This document shows, piece by piece, positions 17,839-25,869 of a DNA stretch of 64,000 nt. The translations under genes and the position numbers were made by a program. The stretch comes from Luteibacter pinisoli. Lineage in GTDB: Bacteria; Pseudomonadota; Gammaproteobacteria; Xanthomonadales; Rhodanobacteraceae. The notes under the pieces are model-generated. The model was not told where the DNA came from. It did no database searches and saw only the letters and a program-made list of their open reading frames with translations. The stretch is taken from positions 62,001 through 126,000 of the forward strand of contig NZ_CP041046.1 in the NCBI RefSeq assembly GCF_006385595.1, given 5' to 3'. How positions within the stretch are numbered: the first letter of the stretch is position 1; the number at the start of each line of letters is the position of its first letter.

Positions 17839-18840
17839 ATGGGCCTAGCCTTTGCGCCCATGACTGGTCAAACCTTCGCCACAAAATGGGCAAGACGCGC
17901 TGCTGCGGCGGCCGTGCTCCCCTTCCTCAGCGGCTGCGACATGGTCGTGATGAACCCGGGTGGGGACATCGCCCTCCAGGAGCGCAACCTCATCCTCGTC
18001 GCCACCGGGCTGATGCTGCTGGTGGTCATCCCCGTGCTGGCGCTCATCGTGGTGTTCGCCCTGCGCTACCGCAAGGGCAGGAACCCCCAGGCCTACGATC
18101 CCAGCTTCACCCACTCCACCCGCATCGAGCTGGTGGTGTGGACGATCCCGCTGGTGATCATCGGCATCCTCGGTGCCATCACCTGGGTAACGACGCACAA
18201 GCTGGATCCCTTCCGGCCGCTGGATCGCCTCTCGGCAGGCCGGCCCATCCCCGCCGGCACGAAGCACCTGGATATCCAGGTGGTGGCGATGGACTGGAAA
18301 TGGCTGTTCATCTACCCGGAACAGGGCATCGCCACGGTCAATGAGCTGGCGCTGCCGGTGGACGTACCGGTGCGCTTCACGATCACCGCCACCAGCCAGA
18401 TGAACACCCTGTACGCCCCGACGCTCGCCGGGATGATCTACGCGATGCCGGGCATGCAATCGATGCTGCACGCCGTGCTCAACAAGCCGGGCGACAGCTG
18501 GGGCTACTCCGGTAACTACACCGGTGCCGGCTACACCGATATGCGCTTCCAGCTGCACGGCGTGGACCAGGCCGGCTTCGATCGCTGGGTGGCGAAGGTC
18601 AAAGCCTCGCCGGACGCCCTTTCCACCGAGCGCTACATCGCGCTGGACCAGCCGAGCGAAAAGGTGCCGGTGATGCACTTCGGTGGCGTATCGCCGGATC
18701 TCTTCCGCCGTGCGGTGAACCGCTGCGTCGCCCCGGGCACGCTGTGCAAGAACGAGATGATGCGCGTCGACGCGGCGAAGGACGGCGGTGTCCACGACGA
18801 GACGACCATGGACATGCATGCCCCCGCGACGGGTCACTGA
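17839..18840 (+). CDS. cyoA: cytochrome bo3 ubiquinol oxidase subunit II
   Basis: 333 aa lipoprotein-like N-terminus (LSGC, Cys33), two membrane helices (residues ~50-75, ~92-112) and a periplasmic cupredoxin domain (VVAMDWKWLFIYPEQGIATVNELALPVDVPVRFTITATSQMNTLYAPTLAGMIY). The Cys/His ligands of a CuA centre are absent, as expected for a quinol rather than cytochrome c oxidase. A C-terminal extension ends with His/Met-rich residues. First gene of cyoABCD. ATG 17839 gives the better ribosome site (GGGGG directly upstream); ATG 17860 is possible. Confidence 0.95.
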   Translation: MGLAFAPMTGQTFATKWARRAAAAAVLPFLSGCDMVVMNPGGDIALQERNLILVATGLMLLVVIPVLALIVVFALRYRKGRNPQAYDPSFTHSTRIELVVWTIPLVIIGILGAITWVTTHKLDPFRPLDRLSAGRPIPAGTKHLDIQVVAMDWKWLFIYPEQGIATVNELALPVDVPVRFTITATSQMNTLYAPTLAGMIYAMPGMQSMLHAVLNKPGDSWGYSGNYTGAGYTDMRFQLHGVDQAGFDRWVAKVKASPDALSTERYIALDQPSEKVPVMHFGGVSPDLFRRAVNRCVAPGTLCKNEMMRVDAAKDGGVHDETTMDMHAPATGH

Positions 18841-18877
18841 ACGTGCCCCTCTTTCCCTTACCCCGTACGGATAGACC

Positions 18878-20875
18878 ATGCTAGATGCAAGCTCGCCCCA
18901 CGGGCTGCTCGGGCGTCTTTCGCTCGACGCCCTTCCGCTCCACGAGCCGATCCTCGTCGGCACGTTCATCGCCGTGGCCGTGCTCGGCCTGGCCGCCGTC
19001 GCCGCACTGAGCTACTTCAGGCTCTGGGGCTGGCTGTGGCGCGACTGGCTCACCAGCGTCGACCACAAGAAGATCGGCATCATGTACATCGTGCTCGGCA
19101 TCATCATGCTGCTGCGCGGGTTCTCCGATGCGCTGATGATGCGCGCGCAACAGGCCATGGCCTTCGGTGCGAACCAGGGCTACCTCGCCGCGCACCATTA
19201 CGACCAGATCTTCACCGCGCACGGTACGATCATGATCTTCTTCGTCGCCATTCCGCTAGTGGTGGGCATCGTGAACTTCGTGATGCCGCTGCAGATCGGT
19301 GCGCGCGACGTCGCGTTTCCCTATCTCAACAACCTGAGTTTCTGGCTGACCGCCTCGGGCGCGGTGCTGGTGATGATCTCGCTGTTCGTCGGTGAGTTCG
19401 CGCGCACGGGCTGGCTCTCGTACGCGCCGCTGGCCGAGCTGCAGTACAGCCCGGACTCCGGCGTGGACTACTACCTGTGGTCGCTGGAGATCGCGGGCGT
19501 CGGCACCACGCTATCGGCCATCAACATGGTCGCCACCATCATCAAGATGCGTGCGCCGGGCATGACGTTGATGAAGATGCCGGTGTTCACGTGGACGGCG
19601 CTGTGCAGCAACATCCTCGCCATCGCGATCTTCCCCGCGCTGACGGCGGCCTTCTTCCTGCTGATCCTGGACCGCTACGCCGGCACGAACTTCTTCACCA
19701 ACGAGCTGGGCGGCAGCCCGATGATGTACTGGAACATGGTGTGGATCTGGGGCCATCCCGAGGTTTATGTCCTGGTCCTTCCCGCGTTCGGCATCTACTC
19801 GGAAATCACCTCGACGTTTACCGGCAAGCGCCTCTTCGGCTACAGCTCGATGGTGTACGCCACGGTGGTGATTACGCTGCTGTCGTACCTGGTGTGGCTG
19901 CATCACTTCTTCACCATGGGCTCGGGCGCGTCGGTGAACTCGTTCTTCGGCATCGCCACGATGGTGATTGCGATTCCCACCGGAGCGAAGGTGTTCAACT
20001 GGCTGTTCACCATGTTCCGCGGCGAGATTCGTTTCGAGCTGCCGATGATGTGGGTCGTGGCCTTCATGCTTACCTTCGTCGTCGGTGGCATGACCGGCGT
20101 GTTGCTGGCCGTGCCAGCCGCGGACTTCGTGCTGCACAACTCCCTGTTCCTCGTCGCCCACTTCCACAACACCATCATCGGCGGCGTCGTGTTCGGACTG
20201 TTCGCCGGCATGACCTACTGGTTCCCCAAGGCCTTCGGTTTCCGGATGGACGAGTTCTGGGGCAAGGTGGCGTTCTGGGGCTGGGTCATTGGCTACTGGG
20301 TGGCGTGGACCCCTATCTACATCGTCGGCCTGATGGGCGTGCCACGACGTATCAATCACCTGGATGATGTCTCGCTGCGGCCGTACTTCGTGGTGGCCGC
20401 CATCGGTGCCGTGATCATCCTGGTGGGCATCCTCGGCTTCGTGATGAGCATCGTCGTGGGCATCGTGAAGCGCAAGGCACTGCGCGATGTGAGTGGCGAT
20501 CCGTGGAACGGCCGTACGCTTGAATGGAGCACGTCGTCGCCGCCGCCGGCGTATAACTTCGCGCTCACGCCGGTGGTCTACGACCTCGATGCCTGGCAGG
20601 ACATGAAGGACCACGGTTACGTCCGCCCGACGACCGACTTCAAGCCGGTGCACATGCCGCGCAATACGGGTATGGGCGTGATCATCGCCGGCCTGTGCAC
20701 GGTGCTGGGCTTCGCGATGGTCTGGTACATGTGGTGGCTGGCCGCGCTGAGCTTCGCCGGCATCGTCATCCTGTCGATCGTCCACACCTTCAACTACAAC
20801 CGCGACTACGTGATCCCGGCCGCCGAGGTCGATGCGACCGAAGGTGAGCGGACGCGTGCGCTGGCAGGGGTTTGA
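18878..20875 (+). CDS. cyoB: cytochrome bo3 ubiquinol oxidase subunit I
   Basis: 665 aa, the usual size. It carries the haem-copper core: WGHPEVYVLVLPAFG (CuB His cross-linked to Tyr), HHFFTMG (two CuB His) and FLVAHFHNTIIGG (haem ligands). The quinone-site residues R80, D84, H107 and Q110 occur with the same spacing as R71/D75/H98/Q101 of the E. coli enzyme, so it is a quinol oxidase. It catalyses oxygen reduction with proton pumping in the inner membrane. 37 nt after cyoA. Confidence 0.97.
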   Translation: MLDASSPHGLLGRLSLDALPLHEPILVGTFIAVAVLGLAAVAALSYFRLWGWLWRDWLTSVDHKKIGIMYIVLGIIMLLRGFSDALMMRAQQAMAFGANQGYLAAHHYDQIFTAHGTIMIFFVAIPLVVGIVNFVMPLQIGARDVAFPYLNNLSFWLTASGAVLVMISLFVGEFARTGWLSYAPLAELQYSPDSGVDYYLWSLEIAGVGTTLSAINMVATIIKMRAPGMTLMKMPVFTWTALCSNILAIAIFPALTAAFFLLILDRYAGTNFFTNELGGSPMMYWNMVWIWGHPEVYVLVLPAFGIYSEITSTFTGKRLFGYSSMVYATVVITLLSYLVWLHHFFTMGSGASVNSFFGIATMVIAIPTGAKVFNWLFTMFRGEIRFELPMMWVVAFMLTFVVGGMTGVLLAVPAADFVLHNSLFLVAHFHNTIIGGVVFGLFAGMTYWFPKAFGFRMDEFWGKVAFWGWVIGYWVAWTPIYIVGLMGVPRRINHLDDVSLRPYFVVAAIGAVIILVGILGFVMSIVVGIVKRKALRDVSGDPWNGRTLEWSTSSPPPAYNFALTPVVYDLDAWQDMKDHGYVRPTTDFKPVHMPRNTGMGVIIAGLCTVLGFAMVWYMWWLAALSFAGIVILSIVHTFNYNRDYVIPAAEVDATEGERTRALAGV

Positions 20876-20876
20876 T

Positions 20877-21503
20877 ATGACGATGAACGTCACCGCCGGT
20901 ACGCAGGTGCGTACCTGGCATGCGGCCCACGACGAGCACGACCATCCTGGCGGCGCCACGATGATCGGGTTCTGGATCTACCTGATGAGCGATGCGCTCA
21001 TCTTCGCCTCGCTGTTCGCCGTGTACGGCGTGCTCAGCCGCAACTACGCCAGCGGCCCGGGACCAAAGCAGCTGTTCGACCTTTCGCTGGTGGCGGTGAA
21101 TACCGGGCTGTTGCTGGCGTCGTCGATCACCTTCGGCGTGGCCATGCTGGCGATGGACGCCGGGCGGCTGGGGCGCACGATCGGCTGGCTGACGATCACC
21201 GGCCTGCTCGGCGCGGCCTTCCTTGGCGTGGAACTGCATGAGTTCGCCAGCCTGATGGCGGAGGGCGCGGGGCCGCAGCGCAGCGCGTTCCTCTCCAGCT
21301 TCTTCACCCTGGTGGGCACGCATGGCCTGCACGTGGCCTTCGGCCTGGTGTGGCTCGTTGTCCTGCTGATGCAGCTGGGCAAGCGCGGCCTGGTGGCCGA
21401 GAACCGTCGGCGGGTGATGTGCCTGTCCATGTTCTGGCACTTCCTCGACATCGTCTGGATCGGCGTCTTTACCTTCGTCTACCTGCTGGGAGTCCTCCGG
21501 TGA
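20877..21503 (+). CDS. cyoC: cytochrome bo3 ubiquinol oxidase subunit III
   Basis: 208 aa, five membrane helices, with the subunit III signatures MIGFWIYLMSDALIFASLFA, ELHEFASL and FFTLVGTHGLHVAFGLVW. The ATG at 20877 follows the cyoB stop by one base, with AGGGG upstream. It stabilises subunit I in the oxidase complex. Confidence 0.95.
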   Translation: MTMNVTAGTQVRTWHAAHDEHDHPGGATMIGFWIYLMSDALIFASLFAVYGVLSRNYASGPGPKQLFDLSLVAVNTGLLLASSITFGVAMLAMDAGRLGRTIGWLTITGLLGAAFLGVELHEFASLMAEGAGPQRSAFLSSFFTLVGTHGLHVAFGLVWLVVLLMQLGKRGLVAENRRRVMCLSMFWHFLDIVWIGVFTFVYLLGVLR

Positions 21504-21826
21504 CCGCATCCGTCGCTACGCACGGCCATGGCAGCAAGCGCAGCCTGGTCATCGGCTCCGCGCTGTCCATCCTGCTCACGGCCATCCCGTTCTGGCTGGT
21601 GATGACGGGGGCCCTCTCGAGCCCCGGCGCAACGATTGCCGCCATCTTCGTCTCGGCGATGGTGCAGATCGTCGTCCACGTCGCCTGCTTCCTGCACGTG
21701 GATGCGAAGAGCGAAGGCGGCTGGACGCTGCTGTCCTTCCTGTTCACCGCGATCATCGTGGTGATCACGATCGTCGGCTCGGTCTGGGTGATGTACCACA
21801 TGGACGCGAACATGATGCCGACGTAA
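21500..21826 (+). CDS. cyoD: cytochrome bo3 ubiquinol oxidase subunit IV
   Basis: 108 aa from a GTG start that overlaps the cyoC stop by four bases (GTGA). Three membrane helices; the conserved MVQIVVHVACFLHVDAKSEGGW segment is present. Small assembly subunit of the bo3 complex. No cyoE (haem O synthase) follows; the next gene is on the opposite strand, so haem O synthesis must be encoded elsewhere. Confidence 0.93.
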   Translation: MTASVATHGHGSKRSLVIGSALSILLTAIPFWLVMTGALSSPGATIAAIFVSAMVQIVVHVACFLHVDAKSEGGWTLLSFLFTAIIVVITIVGSVWVMYHMDANMMPT

Positions 21827-21840
21827 GCGAGTAGCGAGTG

Positions 21841-22428
21841 CTACCCGTCCAAAAGCCCGGCGGCGATGGCCTCCGCGACATCCTCCGGCGTGTCGATATC
21901 CCTGGCCAGGGCATCGCGCCGAACCGCAGCCGGGTGGCTGCCTGCCCATAATCGGCGAAAACCGGCATCCCCCTGCAGCGAGCAGGCGGTAGCCATGGTC
22001 TCGGGGCGGAGCAGCGCCGGCGGCCCAAGGGCATCGTCATACGCCGAGACGACGTCGCAGCTGCCGTCATAGCAGACGAAGAGCTTTTCGAGATGCTCCT
22101 GGGTCAGGCAGGGCTGGTCCACCACCGTCACGAGGACAGGGTAAGGCCGGCCAGCCAGTGCCGTGGCGGCCCGGCGCAGGGACGCGCTCATGCCTTCCTC
22201 CCAGGTGGGATTGAAGAGGATGGTCGTCCCCGTCACCAGGGGCGCAAGCTGCTCGGCATGGGCGCCCAGCACCACCAGGAGCCGTGTCGGGCAGGTCGCC
22301 TTGGCCATGCGGATGGTCCGCTGCAGGAGGGTCTCCCCGCCGATGGTTAGCAGCTGCTTGGGCCTGCCCAGCCGGGTGCTTCCCCCCGCGGCCAGTACGA
22401 CGGCGTCATGTTCTCCACGTGCCCGCAT
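21841..22428 (-). CDS. MobA/MocA-like nucleotidyltransferase (molybdenum cofactor cytidylyl/guanylyltransferase family)
   Basis: 195 aa. It begins with the NTP-transferase motif VVLAAGGSTRLGRPKQLLTIGG (loop plus catalytic Lys), then WEEGMSASLR and VTVVDQPCLTQEHLE (metal-binding Asp in VDQP), which match MocA-type CTP:molybdopterin cytidylyltransferases. These finish the cofactor of xanthine-dehydrogenase-type enzymes, often beside coxL/xdh genes; none is present here, so the substrate is inferred from sequence only. It is convergent with cyoD (14 nt). Confidence 0.85.
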   Translation of the reverse strand: MRARGEHDAVVLAAGGSTRLGRPKQLLTIGGETLLQRTIRMAKATCPTRLLVVLGAHAEQLAPLVTGTTILFNPTWEEGMSASLRRAATALAGRPYPVLVTVVDQPCLTQEHLEKLFVCYDGSCDVVSAYDDALGPPALLRPETMATACSLQGDAGFRRLWAGSHPAAVRRDALARDIDTPEDVAEAIAAGLLDG

Positions 22429-22558
22429 GTTCGTTCCGGTAAAAGCTATGATCTGCCGCGAACGCTAACACGGCTCGATGGCAGCGGCCCCCTTAGGGTG
22501 ATCAACACGCGACCAGACCGGCCCAGGGATAGCGGTATGGCGAGGGGGCGCCCGGCAA

Positions 22559-22720
22559 ATGAAACTGAAGCCTGGCTATAAGATATTCATCTTCAAGCGC
22601 ATCCCGCTCTTCGGAGAGGATGACGTGGGTGCTGCCCCGCGCGTACGGCCCTGGGCGAAGATCGCCGCCGTCGTCACCGTTGTCCTGGGGTGGATATACA
22701 TCTTTGCTTACCTGCTCTAG
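22559..22720 (+). CDS. 53-aa single-span membrane protein
   Basis: 53 aa: basic N-terminus (MKLKPGYKIFIFKRIPLFGEDD), a short hydrophilic linker and one C-terminal membrane helix (IAAVVTVVLGWIYIFAYLL) ending at the stop codon. GAGGGGG lies ~11 nt upstream. The tail-anchored layout and codon use suggest a real gene. It opens the 22.5-25.7 kb small-gene island. The family is not recognised. Confidence 0.5.
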   Translation: MKLKPGYKIFIFKRIPLFGEDDVGAAPRVRPWAKIAAVVTVVLGWIYIFAYLL

Positions 22721-22871
22721 GTACGAGCTCCAGGGAAGCGTGGACGCGGCTAGATCGCGCACGTAAGATCCTGCGCACGGACAGCCAGGCGACGCCTCGG
22801 CGGGGAGTGCTCATGGTCAGGGAAGACAGTGATTGGCCGTATCTCGCCCAGAACGGCCGCGGGTTCACGAC

Positions 22872-23447
22872 GTGAAGCCGACGCTCAAACGACGTTTGAC
22901 GATCCTTACCCTCATGATCGCCAGCTTTGTGGCGGGAATCGCCTGCGTGCTCGTCATGGCGGGCATCTCAAGTGGCCACTGGGTTTCTCTTAACTACGTT
23001 TTCAAAGCGTATGAACTTCGCCTCGACGGCGGCGAAGCGGCGGCCACAAATGACTGGCGAGAGGTGGACCGAGACTTCGGCGCTGTCCTCAAGATCAAGG
23101 GCACGAAAGGCGGCGACTGGTATTGGGCATGGCCTCTCGTCGCCTGGATCGACCTCGATTACACAGTTGGCCCGGGGCTGCCTTACACGCGCGAGGATCT
23201 GGCCATCGCCGCGTACGCCGCTGCCAAATCAGGCGACGAAGAGCGAGCGGCAGAACTGTATCGCCGCCTTGAAACGATCTCTCCCGGTACACCACGGGAA
23301 AAGTGGGATCTGCTTGCGTCGCGCTCGCTTCGACACTTCGCTGAGTCTGCCGACATCGTACGGAGGAGCAAGATGCCCGATCACCCCGAACTCAACCCGC
23401 CTTCTCCGCCATCCGCACTTACGACGTCATCACAGACCCATGACTGA
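22872..23447 (+). CDS. membrane-anchored protein of unknown function
   Basis: 191 aa from GTG 22872 (TTG 22833 is the alternative; neither has a good ribosome site). Basic start then one membrane helix (residues ~9-32, LTLMIASFVAGIACVLVMAGI); the remainder is soluble and contains a helical, TPR-like stretch (LAIAAYAAAKSGDEERAAELYRRLETIS). The last 8 bases overlap the start of the YwqK-like gene, so the two are probably translated together. In an island of immunity-like genes, but the family is not recognised. Confidence 0.6.
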   Translation: MKPTLKRRLTILTLMIASFVAGIACVLVMAGISSGHWVSLNYVFKAYELRLDGGEAAATNDWREVDRDFGAVLKIKGTKGGDWYWAWPLVAWIDLDYTVGPGLPYTREDLAIAAYAAAKSGDEERAAELYRRLETISPGTPREKWDLLASRSLRHFAESADIVRRSKMPDHPELNPPSPPSALTTSSQTHD

Positions 23448-23799
23448 CAAGACTACGGAAACGCACAGGCGATTCCACAAGGACGGCAGCCTTCGAGGCG
23501 AGTGGACGACGATCGACGGTAAGAGGGAAGGTGTCGCTCGCATCTGGCACACGAACGGTCGCCTCTTCACCGAGGCGACCTTTTTAAACAACCTGGCTGA
23601 AGGTGTCATCAGGGAATGGGCTGAGGACGGCCGCCTGACCCTTGAGGCTCACGTCGTGAACGGCGAATATCATGGCAGCTACGAATCGTGGTTCGACGAT
23701 GGATCCCCTAAGCGCAAGGGAATGATGGACATGGGTAAGAAGCTGCCTGGATCCGTCGAGTACCACCCTGACGGAAGCGTTTGGTGGGTTATTGAATGA
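23440..23799 (+). CDS. YwqK/MORN-repeat protein, antitoxin- or immunity-like
   Basis: 119 aa made of tandem ~22-residue MORN-like repeats (FHKDGSLRGEWTTIDGKREG, WHTNGRLFTEATFLNNLAEG, WAEDGRLTLEAHVVNGEYHG, WFDDGSPKRKGMMDMGKKLPG, YHPDGSVWW). This is the pattern of YwqK-type antitoxins, the partner of LXG/YwqJ toxins, and of many cargo-less MORN proteins. No toxin is adjacent. It overlaps the upstream membrane protein gene by 8 bases. Confidence 0.75.
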   Translation: MTDKTTETHRRFHKDGSLRGEWTTIDGKREGVARIWHTNGRLFTEATFLNNLAEGVIREWAEDGRLTLEAHVVNGEYHGSYESWFDDGSPKRKGMMDMGKKLPGSVEYHPDGSVWWVIE

Positions 23800-23934
23800 A
23801 CTCATCGCAAAAAGGTTGCCAATCACGCCTCCCCAGATCAGCGCTATCGCTTTCTGAGGGACTACGAGGATCGCACCGCCCTGCGCTGCTGACAGTGATG
23901 GTCCCATCCAACCGATCGGTCGGGGAATAGGCGT

Positions 23935-24744
23935 ATGTCCCGCATGTCTTCTTACCCCGTAGTCGCCGGCCGGCTCTTGGATCTTCGGATGAAAAGCACA
24001 CGCGAATCGTCGGCAGACGAGTACAGCTGTGTCTTGCGTATCGATGTCGGCGATGCAGACCCGTCCGCACTCGACACGGTTCTCGGTATCCCTGGTGAGC
24101 ACATGCACATCCAACGGCCAGCCCGCGGCTCGCGCGCGGCGGTCGAGTACCGTCGTTGGCAATACCCAACGTATGCCGACGGCTCAGACGATGTCTGGAT
24201 GGCGCTGGAGGACGCCCTCGCCACTCACGCCGCCGGGCTTCTGCCAGCGCACGTAGAGCTGTCGCGGTACGGCGCCGAAGGCAAGGCCGTCTGGTGGTGC
24301 GGGAGCTTTCACGAAAACCCTCCCTCCCTGGTCTATCTGGACCCGGCGCTGATTCGGCAGCTAGCGACGATTGGCGTGCCACTCTATATCGACAACTACT
24401 TTCGCACTTCGGAATCCGAACACGCGGCAGAGCCTCCTTCAGATGGTGCGGACTCCGAGCCGCTTGCGGCCGATCATGCCTACCGATTCTGGATTGACGC
24501 GCCGCGTAATGATGCCAGGGGATATCTGGCACAACAGGGTGACCCGAAGGTGTGGCACGAGTTTAGTCGCGGCTTCGAGGCAGCGCTCGATACATGGCGG
24601 GCTGACCAGACTCCCTTGAAGGGCAAGGTCCTTGTCTGTGAGCACGTGCAGTTTGCTTTCGATGGCGGCCCAAAGCTGAGGCCGTCCGATCTCACAAGCC
24701 TCGCCGACCTTGGCGTTGCTTTGGCCGTGGTGTGGACGCTATGA
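23935..24744 (+). CDS. DUF4279-like protein, possible immunity protein
   Basis: 269 aa, soluble. The first ~150 residues fit the DUF4279 pattern: DEYSCVLRIDVGDADPSALDTVLGI, a WQYPT strand, and the diagnostic end WWCGSF...VYLDPALIRQLATIGVPLYIDNYF. The remaining ~100 residues (from HAYRFWIDAP) form a second, unrecognised domain. DUF4279 proteins are often solitary or in toxin-immunity arrays. Its stop overlaps the start of the next gene (ATGA at 24741-24744). Confidence 0.6.
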   Translation: MSRMSSYPVVAGRLLDLRMKSTRESSADEYSCVLRIDVGDADPSALDTVLGIPGEHMHIQRPARGSRAAVEYRRWQYPTYADGSDDVWMALEDALATHAAGLLPAHVELSRYGAEGKAVWWCGSFHENPPSLVYLDPALIRQLATIGVPLYIDNYFRTSESEHAAEPPSDGADSEPLAADHAYRFWIDAPRNDARGYLAQQGDPKVWHEFSRGFEAALDTWRADQTPLKGKVLVCEHVQFAFDGGPKLRPSDLTSLADLGVALAVVWTL

Positions 24745-25115
24745 AGGAAATCGAGGCCGTATCGAAGCTCTCACGAGAGGCACGCGTGGAGCACTTCATC
24801 AAGCGAGTCGTCGGCCACGAAGAGCTGTGGGGCATTCAAAGGGACGGCTGGGTACTCGCAGGCAATGGCTCCGGGCTCGAGGTGTTCCAGGTGTGGCCGC
24901 ACGAGGAATACGCGAGGCTTTGTTGCGTCGGGGAGTGGGAGGACTGCGAGCCCGCGGCCATCTCGATGGACGACTTCATGAATACCTTCGTTCCTGACTT
25001 CGACGAAAAGCGCATTGTCGTGGGTGTCTTCTATACGCCCACAGACAATGGTGTCCTGATGCCGCCTTACGAATTAGCACAGCAGCTTCAGGCTCACGAG
25101 GACGAGTGGTACTGA
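24741..25115 (+). CDS. DUF2750-family protein
   Basis: 124 aa. DUF2750 features are visible in order: HEELWGIQRDGWVLAGNGSG, EVFQVWPHEEYARLCCVGEW, and the PAAISMDDFMNTFVPDF segment. The function is unknown; family members occur in small gene arrays. It is translationally coupled at both ends: ATGA with the DUF4279-like gene and TGATG with the next gene. Confidence 0.8.
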   Translation: MKEIEAVSKLSREARVEHFIKRVVGHEELWGIQRDGWVLAGNGSGLEVFQVWPHEEYARLCCVGEWEDCEPAAISMDDFMNTFVPDFDEKRIVVGVFYTPTDNGVLMPPYELAQQLQAHEDEWY

Positions 25116-25744
25116 TGACGGCACGAATGACTCGATTTATCCTCGAGCTGAGCGATCCGATCACCGGCGAAATTTCAGATGCTGTGCCACTCGACGACGC
25201 GATGACGTCCGTCATCGAGCAGGCACTCGACATGCATCCCCTGAATCCCGGTCTCCGTTATCCGGTTGCGCCAGGCCTGCTGAACGAAATGCTGGCTGCC
25301 GTGGGCGTAACGCGAGAGGCCAGTGATCGGATTGCGTCGATAAGGACGGCTCGCTGGTTCGACGCCCTTCCCTATACGCTCCACACGGGGCGAGAGCTGG
25401 CGATGATGCGCTCGGGCGTAAAGCCGTTAGCCGCATTTACAGACGACATGCCGGACGTCGTCGGCAACGGCATAGTTCCGGAGTCGATCTTTGAGCCCTA
25501 TGTTGCTACGGGCCAAATCGTCCGACGCCAGGTGATCCGCACCGTTCATGGCAGGCCCTGCCGAGACGTTCTCTATGCACTCTCGGCGGAATCCTGGCGT
25601 ATCGAAGCGTACTTGTTAGTCCTCGATCTGGCTGGGAGGGAAGGCTGGTCGCCCATTCTTGAGCGGATGCAAGGACGCCTCTTGGGGTACACGGATGAGC
25701 AGAATGACGCCTACCAGGAGCTATCGGCGGCGCGACACATCTAG
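25115..25744 (+). CDS. 209-aa cytoplasmic protein of unknown function
   Basis: 209 aa from ATG 25115, sharing one base with the preceding stop. No signal or membrane segment. Alpha-helical composition, with a long acidic N-terminal half and the tail RMQGRLLGYTDEQNDAYQELSAARHI. I do not recognise the family. Last member of the three-gene coupled set 23935-25744; codon use and lower GC are like those two genes and unlike the flanking chromosomal genes. Confidence 0.65.
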   Translation: MTARMTRFILELSDPITGEISDAVPLDDAMTSVIEQALDMHPLNPGLRYPVAPGLLNEMLAAVGVTREASDRIASIRTARWFDALPYTLHTGRELAMMRSGVKPLAAFTDDMPDVVGNGIVPESIFEPYVATGQIVRRQVIRTVHGRPCRDVLYALSAESWRIEAYLLVLDLAGREGWSPILERMQGRLLGYTDEQNDAYQELSAARHI

Positions 25745-25869
25745 TCGTTGCTTGAGCGAAGCGCCAGAGAACCCTGTCGGGTCCTAGCGCCCCTCCGAGC
25801 ATACCGTGACCCAGGTTTCACACCGCCGGGAGATCATTGGCTAGCCTGTGAAAAACACGGAAGCCGGAC

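Noticed and set aside
22690..22875. 61-codon open frame before the membrane protein gene at 22872
   Set aside because: No ribosome site, no recognisable sequence, and it ends exactly at the next start; treated as intergenic reading.
23800..23934. Minus-strand hydrophobic reading (around 23818-23906) that could encode a short membrane segment
   Set aside because: It belongs to a long antisense frame of the YwqK and DUF4279 genes, has no start site, and is probably chance hydrophobicity.
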